A stretch of 64,000 nt of DNA, from positions 76,001 through 140,000 of the forward strand of contig NC_134903.1 in NCBI RefSeq assembly GCF_041734735.1. Direction: 5' to 3'. The notes under the pieces are model-generated. The model searched no databases. It worked only from the letters and a program-made list of their open reading frames with translations, and was not told the DNA's origin. A program made the position numbers and the translations under genes. Positions 55,681-64,000 of this stretch are shown here, piece by piece; position 1 is the stretch's first letter; the number at the start of each line of letters is the position of its first letter. The stretch is from Babylonia areolata. Its lineage: Eukaryota > Mollusca > Gastropoda > Neogastropoda > Buccinidae.

Positions 55681-57507
55681 GACGTCACCAAGGAGATGGT
55701 GCAGTCCATTCACCAGCGGTACCCGGATCTAATGACAGGCAGCCATGTTGTTCCCGTCATGCATTTCAACCGGACAGCCATCTACCGGACCATCAAGGAC
55801 TACTCCTTCAGTCTGTGGCCGGCGGACAGACAGGGAGGCAGGGTGCAGCTGCAGAAACAGACGGACAAGTCCACCCGGGAGGGGTGTCAGACTGAAGACC
55901 TCACGGCGCGCTGTCTGCAGCACCTTTCACAGACTGCAGACGCACCCATGTTCCTTTTGTTCGGCTACAAACTGGAGAACTACTTATTTCACCTGCTCCC
56001 CAAAGCACTCAGAAGTCAGACCCCGAAAGCCAAAGACGGTAGTGATGACCCAAAAACAAACCCAAACAGAAAGAAAAGTGAGGAAACACCACTGAGTAAT
56101 GAGAAGGTTCAACACATTACCAACAGTACCCCGACTCTGGAACAGACATCTCCGAATGGTAGTGCTCAGCATGGAGGCGTCATCTCCACCACAGCTGAAG
56201 GCAACGAGCGGGAACCGTGCCCGGAAAGTTCCAGAAAGAAGCGGAAAAAAGCTGTGGAAGATTTCCCATCTCTGTTCGCACAGCTGGCAGAACAGGTAAC
56301 ACACGTCACCCCAAAGAGCTCATTCCCTTCCGCCTTTGACTTTGAAGACGATAATTTCCGAAGAGGTGAGTACGACGTGCTGATCATCAGCCGGAACCAC
56401 GGGCTGGTGGTGATGGAAGTGAAGACCATGAAAGACAGGTGGACTGGGGCCTCAGTCACCAGTCCTCCTCACAACCTGGAAACAGGACAGGTGGAGGACA
56501 CAGGACAGGCGGAAACAGGACACGTAAAGGATACAGGACAGGTGGAAACAGGACAGGTAAAGGATACAGGACAGGTGGACAGAGGACAGGTGGAAATAGG
56601 ACAGGTGGAGGACAGAGGACAGGTAAAGGATACAGGACAGGTGGAAACAGGACACGTAAAGGATACAGGACAGGTGGAAACAGGACAGGTGGAGGACACA
56701 GGACAGGTAAAAGATACAGGACAGGTGGAAACAGGACAGGTGGAGGACACAGGACAGGTAAACACAGGACAGGTAAAGGATACAGGACAGTTAAACACAG
56801 GACAGGTAAAGGATACAGGACAGTTAAACACAGGACGGGTAAACACAAGACAGGTAGAGGACTCGGACGGATCAAAAACCCAGCCACAGACAGAAGAGGA
56901 AGATATGGTGCGTAGAAGAAGTGTGGTGCAGACAGAAGCAGAAGACATGGTGCAGAAAAACGTGGTGCAGACAGGAGCGGAAGAAAACACAGTGCAGAGA
57001 AGTGTGGTGCAGACAGAAGCGGAAGACATGGTGCAGAGAAGTGTGGTGAAGTCAGAAGTAGAAGACATGGTGCAGAGAAGTGTGGTGCAGACAGAAGCAG
57101 AAGACATGGTGCAGAGAAGTGTGGTGCAGACAGAAGCAGAAGACATGGTGCAGAGAAGTGTGGTGCAGACAGAAGCAGAAGACATGGTGCAGAGAAGTGT
57201 GGTGCAGACAGAAGCAGAAGACATGGTGCAGAGAAGCGTGGTGCAGAGAAGCATTGTGGAGAAGACAGAAGCGGAAGGCATGGTGCAGAGAAGCGTGGTG
57301 CAGACAGAAGCAGAAGACATGGTGCAGAAAAGCGTGGTGCAGACAGTGAGCAAGGCCGTCAGACAGCTGCAGCAGGCAGGACTGGTGATGAGGTACCTGA
57401 CGTGTGACCTGGTGCCGCCCCCTCCTGTCAGCACAGTGCTGGCCCTCCCCTTCCTGTCCAGGCACAGGCTCAGGCACGTGCTGCTTGCTGCAGGGCCACT
57501 GCGTCAG
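55681..57507 (+). CDS. Host gene 2, large exon of a PD-(D/E)XK (NERD-like) nuclease-type protein
   Basis: The acceptor is TTACATATCAG and the donor GCGTCAG/GTTTGC: exactly 609 codons, phase 0 at both ends. Residues 1-120 are a conserved-looking alpha/beta region (DVTKEMVQSIHQRYPDLMTG, YSFSLWPADRQGG, LLFGYKLENYLFHLLPKAL). A Lys/Ser/Pro-rich linker and FPSLFAQLAEQ follow. At about 229-250 lies GEYDVLIISRNHGLVVMEVK, in which G-E-x-D and x-E-V-K are the catalytic signature of restriction-like nucleases, close to the NERD domain. Two coding minisatellites then follow, GQVEDT/GQVKDT (about 267-393) and a 13-residue QTEAEDMVQRSVV repeat (about 400-555), before conserved sequence returns with VSKAVRQLQQAGLVMRYLTC and ends LLAAGPLRQ. 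I recall similar proteins, uncharacterised, in molluscs. Function is unknown; nucleic acid cleavage is inference. The catalytic motif looks intact. Confidence 0.75.
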
Positions 57508-60500
57508 GTTTGCCTGCCACGCTGTGTGCTGTGCTGTGTTGTACTGTGTGTTGTGTTGTGTTGTGCTGTGTTGCGTTGTGCTGTGTTGTGTTGTGCTGGG
57601 TGTGCTGTGCTTTGCTGTGTTGTGCCGTGCTGTGTCTTGTGCTGCGCTGTGCACGCTGTGTTGTGTTGTGTTGTGCTGTGTCTTGCACCATGCTGTGCAG
57701 TGCTGTGCTGTCTTGTACTGTGCTGTGTTGTGCTGTGCTGTGTGGTGTGGTGCTGTGCTGTGATTTCTTGTATCGTGCTGTGCTGTGCTGTGTTTTGTAC
57801 CGTGCTGTGCTGTACTGTGTCTTGGACCGTGCTTTGCTGTGTTGTGTCTTGTACCGTGCTGTGCTGTACTGTCTTGGACCGTGCTTTGCTGTGCTGTGTC
57901 TTGTATCGTGATGTGCTGTACTGTCTTGGACCGTGCTTTGCTGTGCTGTGTCTTGTATCGTGATGTGCTGTCTTGTACTGTGCTGTGCTGTGCTATGCTG
58001 TGTCTTGTACCGTACTGTGTTGTACTGTGTCTTGTACCGTGCTGTGCTGTGCTGTGCTATGCTGTGTCTTGTACCGTACTGTGCTGTACTGTCTTGGACC
58101 GTGCTTTGCTGTGCTGTGTCTTGTATCGTGATGTGCTGTCTTGTACCGTGCTGTGCTGTGCTATGCTGTGTCTTGTACCGTACTGTGTTGTACTGTGTCT
58201 TGTACCGTGCTGTGCTGTGCTGTGTCTTGTACCGTACTGTGTCTTGTACCGTGCTGTGCTGTGCTGTGCTATGCTGTGTCTTGTACCGTACTGTGCTGTA
58301 CTGTGCTATGCTGTGTCTTGTACCGTGCTGTGCTGTGCTATGCTGTGTCTTGTACCGTGCTGTGCTGTGTCTTGTATCGTGTTGTGCTGTGCTGTGTCTT
58401 GTACCGTGTTGTGCTGTGCTGTGTCTTGTACCGTGCTGTGCTGTGCTGTACTGTGTCTTGTACCGTGCTGTGCTGTGCTGTGTCTTGTACCGTGTTGTGC
58501 TGTGCTATGCTGTGTCTTGTACCGTACTGTGTTGTACTGTGTCTTGTATCGTGATGTGCTGTGTCTTGTACTGTACTGTGTTGTACTGTGTCTTGTATCG
58601 TGATGTGCTGTGTCTTGTACCGTGCTGTGCTGTGCTATGCTGTGCTGTGTCTTGTACCGTGCTGTGCTATGTTGTGTCTTGTACCGTGCTGTGCTGTGCT
58701 ATGCTGTGCTGTGTCTTGTACCGTGCTGTGCTATGTTGTGTCTTGTACCGTGCTGTGCTGTGCTATGCTGTGTCTTGTACCGTGCTGTACTGTGTCATGT
58801 ATCGTGATGTGCTGTGCTATGCTGTGTCTTGTACCGTACTGTGCTGTACTGTGTCTTGTACCGTGCTGTGCTGTGCTATGCTGTGTCTTGTACCGTACTG
58901 TGCTGTGCTGTGTCTTGTATCGTGATGTGCTGTGCTGTGCAGTGTCTTGTATCGTGATGTGCTGTACTGTGTCTTGTACGGTGCTGTACTGTGCTGTGTC
59001 TTGTACCGTGCTGTGCTGTGCTGTGTCTTGTACCGTGCTGTGCTGTGTCTTGTATCGTGATGTGCTGTGCTGTGTCTTGTACCGTGATGTGCTACGCTGT
59101 GTCTTGTATCGTGCTGTGCTGTGCTGTGTCTTGTACCGTGATGTGCTGTGCTGTGTCTTGTATCGTGCTGTGCTGTGCTGTGTCTTGTACCGTACTGTGC
59201 TGTGCTGTGTCTTGTATCGTGATGTGCTGTGTCTTGTATCGTGCTCTGCTGTGCTATGCTGTGTCTTGTACCGTACTGTGCTGTGCTGTGTCTTGTATCG
59301 TGCTGTGCTGTGCTATGCTGTGCTGTGTCTTGTACCGTGCTGTGCTGTGCTATGCTGTGCTGTGTCTTGTACCGTGCTGTGCTGTGCTATGCTGTGCTGT
59401 GTCTTGTACCGTGCTGTGCTGTGCTGTGTCTTGTACCGGGCTGTGCTGTACCGTGTCTTGTACCAGGCTGTGCTGTGCTGTGTTGTGCCGTCTTGTACGG
59501 TGCTGTGCTGTGCTGTGTTGTGCCGTCTTGTACGGTGCTGTGATGTGCTGTTGTTGTGTGGTGTGGTGCTGTGCTGTGCTGTTGTTGTGTGGTGCTGTGC
59601 TGTGCTGTTGTTGTGTGGTGTGGTGCTGTGCTGTTGTTGTGTTGTGCTGTGCTGTGCTGTTGTTGTGTGGTGTGGTGCTGTGCTGTTGTTGTGTGGTGCT
59701 GTGCTGTGCTATTGTTGTGTGGTGTGGTGCTGTGCTGTTGTTGTGTGGTGCTGTGCTGTGCTGTTGTTGTGTGGTGTGGTGCTGTGCTGTGCTGTTGTTG
59801 TGTGGTGTGGTGCTGTGCTGTTGTTGTGTGGTGCTGTGCTGTGCTATTGTTGTGTGGTGTGGTGCTGTGCTGTTGTTGTGTGGTGCTGTGCTGTGCTGTT
59901 GTTGTGTGGTGCTGTGCTGTGCTGTGCTGTTGTTGTGTGGTGCTGTGCTGTGCTGTTGTTGTGTGGTGTGGTGCTGTGCTGTTGTTGTGTGGTGCTGTGC
60001 TGTGCTGTTGTTGTGTGGTGCTGTGCTGTGCTGTTGTTGTGTGGTGTGGTGCTGTGCTGTGCTGTTGTTGTGTGGTGTGGTGCTGTGCTGTTGTTGTGTG
60101 GTGCTGTGCTGTGCTGTTGTTGTGTGGTGTGGTGCTGTGCTGTTGTTGTGTGGTGCTGTGCTGTTGTTGTGTGGTGTGGTGCTGTGCTGTGCTGTTGTTG
60201 TGTGGTGCTGTGCTGTGCTGTGCTGTTGTTGTGTGGTGCTGTGCTGTTGTTGTGTGGTGTGGTGCTGTGCTGTGCTGTTGTTGTGTGGTGTGGTGCGGTG
60301 CGGTGCTGTGCTGTGCTGTTGTTGTGTGGTGCTGTGCTGTTGTTGTGTGCTGTGCTGTTGTTGTGTGGTGTGGTGCGGTGCTGTTGTTGTGTGCTGCTGT
60401 GCGGTGCTGTTGTTGTGTGGTGCTGTGCTGTTGTTGTGTGGTGTGGTGCTGTTGTTGTGTGGTGTGGTGCTGTGCTGTGCTGTTGTTGTGTGGTGCTGTG

Positions 60501-62062
60501 CTGTGCTGTTGTTGTGTGGTGTGGTGCTGTGCTGTTGTTGTGTGGTGCTGTGCTGTGCTGTTGTTGTGTGGTGCTGTGCTGTTGTTGTGTGTGGTGCTGT
60601 GCTGTGCTGTTGTTGTGTGGTGCTGTGCTGTGCTGTTGTTGTGTGGTGTGGTGCTGTGCTGTGCTGTTGTTGTGTGGTGTGGTGCTGTGCTGTGCTGTTG
60701 TTGTGTGGTGCTGTGCTGTGCTGTTGTTGTGTGGTGTGGTGCTGTGCTGTTGTTGTGTGGTGTGGTGCTGTGCTGTTGTTGTGTGGTGTGGTGCTGTGCT
60801 GTGCTGTTGTTGTGTGGTGTGGTGCGGTGCGGTGCTGTGCTGTGCTGTTGTTGTGTGGTGCTGTGCTGTGCTGTGCTGTGCTGTTGTGTGGTGTGGTGCT
60901 GTGCTGTGCTGTTGTGTGGTGCGGTGCTGTGCTGTTGTTGTGTGGTGCTGTGCTGTGCTGTTGTTGTGTGGTGCTGTGCTGTGCTGTGCTGTTGTTGTGT
61001 GGTGCTGTGCTGTGCTGTGCTGTTGTTGTGTGGTGCTGTGCTGTGCTGTGCTGTTGTTGTGTGGTGCTGTTGTTGTGTGGTGCTGTGCTGTGCTGTTGTT
61101 GTGTGGTGCTGGTGCTGTGCTGTTGTTGTGTGGTGCTGTGCTGTGCTGTGCTGTTGTTGTGTGGTGCTGGTGCTGTGCTGTGCTGTTGTTGTGTGGTGCT
61201 GTGCTGTGCTGTTGTGTGGTGTGGTGCTGGTGCTGTGCTGTTGTTGTGTGGTGCTGTGCTGCTGTGCTGTGCTGTGCTGTTGTGTGGTGTGGTGCTGTGC
61301 TGTGCTGTGCTGTGCTGTGTGTGTGGTGCTGTGCTGTGCTGTTGTTGTGTGGTGTGGTGCGGTGCTGTTGTTGTGTGGTGCTGTGCTGTGCTGTTGTTGT
61401 GTGGAGCTGTGCTGTGCTGTTGTTGTGTGGTGCTGTGCTGTGCTGTGCTGTTGTTGTGTGTGGTGCTGTGCTGTGCTGTGCTGTGCTGTTGTTGTGTGGT
61501 GCTGTGCTGTGCTGTGCTGTTGTTGTGTGGTGCTGTGCTGCGTCGTGTGATGCCGTATTGGACTGTGTTGTTGTGCTTTGTTGTGCTGTGTTGCAGTGTT
61601 ATGTGTCATGCTGTGCTGTTTTTCCGTGTTGTGTTGTGCTTTTGTGCCATACTGTGCTGCCATGTCGTGTTGTGTTGTGCTGTGTCATGTCATGCTGTGT
61701 CATGTCATGCTGTACTGTGTCATGTCATGCTGTGCTGTGTCATGTCGTATCATGCTGTGCTGTGTCGTGTCATGTGGTGTCATGTCATGCTGTATTGTGT
61801 CGTGTCATGCTGTGTCATGTCATGTCATGCTGTGTCATGTCATGCTGTACTGTGTCGTGTCATGCTGTACTGTGTCGTGTCATGCTGTACTGTGTCATGT
61901 CATACTGTGTCATGTCATGCTGTACTGTGTCGTGTCATGCTGTACTGTGTCATGTTGTGCCGTACTGTGTCATGTCATGCCATATCATGCTGTGCTGTGT
62001 CATGTCATGCTGTGCTGTGTCGTGTCTTCTTGTGCTGCACTGTCCATTGTCCATTTTATTAA
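57508..62062. repeat. 4.5-kb TGTGC-type low-complexity array filling an intron
   Basis: Starting right at the gene 2 donor, the intron is built of TGTGC and TGTTG pentamers. Left part to about 59530: CTGTGTCTTGTACCGTGCTG units. Middle to about 61545: GTTGTTGTGTGGTGCTGTGC units. Right part: GTCATGTCATGCTGTGCTGT units. The plus strand is almost free of A except in TAC/CAT, so strand composition is extremely skewed. Pentamers in any frame repeat every 15 bases, which explains frames of 1,173, 1,023 and 758 codons (Cys/Val/Leu-rich on plus, Gln/His/Thr-rich on minus). Confidence 0.95.
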
Positions 62063-62400
62063 CAGCACGGGGAATGACATGAATTGAGGAAGTTGTGTTG
62101 TACTTTGTACAACCTGTGAGATCCAATGTATTTAATGACATGAATTGAAGAAGCTGTTATGTTGTACTTTGTAAACCTGTGAGCTCCAATGTATTTAATG
62201 ACATGAATTGAGGAAGTTGTTCTGTTGTACTTTGTACAACCTGTGAGCTCCAATGTATTTAATGACATGAATTGAGGAAGTTGTTATTTTGTACTTTGTA
62301 CAACCTGTGAGCTCCAATGTATTTAATGACATGAATTGAGGAAGTTGTTATTTTGTACTTTGTACAACCTGTGAGCTCCAATGTATTTATCAAAAAGGTG
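62063..62400. repeat. 64-bp minisatellite, 5 copies
   Basis: Units contain AATGACATGAATTGAGGAAG, TTGTTATGTTGTACTTTG and ACAACCTGTGAGCTCC. Confidence 0.95.
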
Positions 62401-62511
62401 TGTTTGGTTGTACTAGGGTTGGCTGGTTGTTGTTCAGTGTGTTTCTTGGGAAACACGTCATCCTGGTTTTCTTTCCGTACACAAATAGTGCGCCCTCGCT
62501 GCATGTGTCTG

Positions 62512-63065
62512 ACAATCTTTGTGATAAAGGTTTTGGCATATACTGCATGTCAGACAATCCTGATCAATCAGGTTTCACCCTACACTGCAGTGTGTCTGAC
62601 AATCCTGGTGAATCAGGTTTCACCCTACACTGCAGTGTGTCTGACAATCCTGGTGATTCAGGTTTCACCCTACACTGCAGTGTGTCTGACAATCCTGGTG
62701 ATTCAGGTTTCACCCTACACTGCAGTGTGTCTGACAATCCTGGTGATTCAGGTTTCACCCTACACTGCAGTGTGTCTGACAATCCTGGTGATTCAGGTTT
62801 CACCCTACACTGCAGTGTGTCTGACAATCCTGGTGAATCAGGTTTCACCCTACACTGCAGTGTGTCTGACAATCCTGGTGATTCAGGTTTCACCCTACAC
62901 TGCAGTGTGTCTGACAATCCTGGTGATTCAGGTTTCACCCTACACTGCAGTGTGTCTGACAATCCTGGTGATTCAGGTTTCACCCTACACTGCAGTGTGT
63001 CTGACAATCCTGGTGAATCAGGTTTCACCCTACACTGCAGTGAGTCTGACAATCCTGGTGACTGC
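62512..63065. repeat. 45-bp minisatellite, about 12 copies
   Basis: The unit is TGTGTCTGACAATCCTGGTG, ATTCAGGTTTCACCCTACAC, TGCAG. The TTCAG/GTTTCACCC part resembles the gene 2 donor at 57505-57520 (GTCAG/GTTTGCCTGCC), and ACACTGCAG is acceptor-like. The array ends about 40 bp before the acceptor of the next exon. Confidence 0.9.
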
Positions 63066-63101
63066 GGTATGCACGTGAGGACCTCTCGTTCTGTCCGACA
63101 G

Positions 63102-63337
63102 GCTCTGTGTCACTGCCTCAATGTCCACAATCTAGACGAGGCTTTAGCGAGGTGTCTTTGTGCGGAAGAAACCAACGGGGCCTTTGATGATGACATCACT
63201 TCCTTTGAACCAGAACCGGAAGCCAGGGACCGTCTGCAAACATGGTGGAAACACGTGACCATAGGACAGCGTCAGGTTGACGAGAAAGACGTCCACCACA
63301 AGATGACCTGGGATACTTACGTGCAGCTTGTGGCAAG
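63102..63337 (+). CDS. Host gene 2, downstream exon
   Basis: The acceptor is TCTGTCCGACAG; the exon opens in phase 0, which matches the end of the exon at 55681-57507. It has 78 codons plus two bases, with donor GGCAAG/GTGGAG. The product begins ALCHCLNVHNLDEALARCLC, then an acidic segment NGAFDDDITSFEPEPEARD, then LQTWWKHVTIGQRQV and a final helix MTWDTYVQLVAR. In the uncharacterised molluscan family I recall, this kind of helical region follows the nuclease-like domain. The gene continues beyond the window or into the last 660 bp, where no further exon was recognised. Confidence 0.7.
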
Positions 63338-64000
63338 GTGGAGTGCTTTGGCGCTTTTCTTCTGTGTGTGTGTGTGTGTGTGTGTGTTGTGTGTGTGTCC
63401 GTGTGTGTGTGTGTGTACGTGCGTGTATGTGTGCAGAGAGAGAGAGAGAGAGAGAGAGAATGGAAGTACGTGATAATTCCAGAAGCTTGTAGAAAGTTTT
63501 AGAACTGATACCATTTCCCGTTTTTGTATTATAACGTTGTGTTTGGATTACTCCATGTATTATTGATTGTTGATTTTGTCATTATTCTGTGATACTAGTT
63601 CCCATTTTCTGTTTATAACATTGTCTTTGGAATATTCCATGGATTATTGAGAGTGATTGTTTATATTCACCATCAGTCCAGAGCATTGGGTTTCAGTGCT
63701 TTAGCATAATGACTACCAAGTTCAACTGATCTCTCAGTCGAGAAGGCTACTCACTTGCTTTAGCACTTCGGGGGGCTGGTGTGAATTCCAGTTTAGTGGG
63801 GCTGAAGGTCACGTCTTCATTCAAGGTGGTGTTAATACTGACACTGAAGTCAAGTCTTCAGACTTGTTGATCTCTTTGTCCGGGTTTAAACTGGAGAGAG
63901 ACGAAAACCATTTCTTGCCTGTATTTTGGTCAGCGTTCTCTAGGACTATTCGTACTGTTTCTATGCATACGTCATCAGCAACTAAACGTCACAAACTCTG
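63338..64000. other. Intron sequence to the window end
   Basis: (TG)n and (GA)n microsatellites (63363-63458), then two related segments of about 85 bp (about 63515-63590 and 63597-63660, sharing CCCATTTTCTGT/CCCGTTTTTGT and TATTCCATG/TACTCCATG). Beyond 63680 is unique sequence with no clear exon. Confidence 0.5.

Noticed and set aside
58561-62082. Open frames of 1,173, 1,023, 758 and 664 codons, Cys/Val/Leu-rich on plus and Gln/His/Thr-rich on minus
   Set aside because: The sequence is TGTGC/TGTTG pentamers; a pentamer repeats its codons every 15 bases and lacks stops by composition. There is no non-repeat protein segment, and the frames start inside the intron of gene 2.

Overview
This is eukaryotic, intron-bearing animal DNA with no sign of a prokaryotic or organellar origin. 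It is most likely a gastropod mollusc. That call is an inference: it rests on the mix of LINE families, an AAACTG-tailed LINE end and a composite tRNA-headed SINE that I associate with marine snails, and a nuclease-like host gene of a kind I recall from molluscs. At least two thirds of the window is minisatellite. About two dozen arrays with units of 28 to 70 bp, plus one very long low-complexity intron, separate a handful of host exons and nested transposons.

Layout. 1-782: 5' part of a divergent RTE-like LINE, minus strand. 783-17590: 3' part of host gene 1, plus strand, with exons at 8917-9136, 11774-11935 and 17242-17334 (stop) embedded in arrays; a full-length RTE-like LINE (copy A, 3737-7917) sits in the first intron. 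17585-24260: more arrays, including ten tandem copies of a splice acceptor plus a PHD-finger fragment (20911-21537). 24261-27960: an L2-like LINE 3' end, then a 5'-truncated RNase H-bearing LINE (minus) flanked by 9-bp target duplications. 28130-37705: two arrays, the second split by a Rex1-like LINE that itself holds a Kolobok-like DNA transposon and an internally deleted RTE-like copy (copy C). 37946-51640: arrays, a 1.5-kb solo LTR and an RTE-like LINE with a complete 1,116-codon ORF (copy B, 46608-50782). 51687-63337: host gene 2, plus strand, a nuclease-like protein. It has a candidate exon at 51687-51782 with an in-frame stop, a large exon at 55681-57507 and an exon at 63102-63337, separated by a composite SINE and a 4.5-kb TGTGC-type array.

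The most notable signal is that many arrays appear to be grown from exon/intron junctions. Their units carry a recognisable splice acceptor or donor together with a few codons of the adjacent exon: both ends of gene 1 exon 1, the donor end of exon 2, the acceptor and stop-codon end of exon 3, the PHD exon acceptor, and the donor of the gene 2 candidate exon. Transposons then used the arrays as landing sites. The several 400- to 1,200-codon open frames in the arrays are period artefacts and are not annotated as genes.
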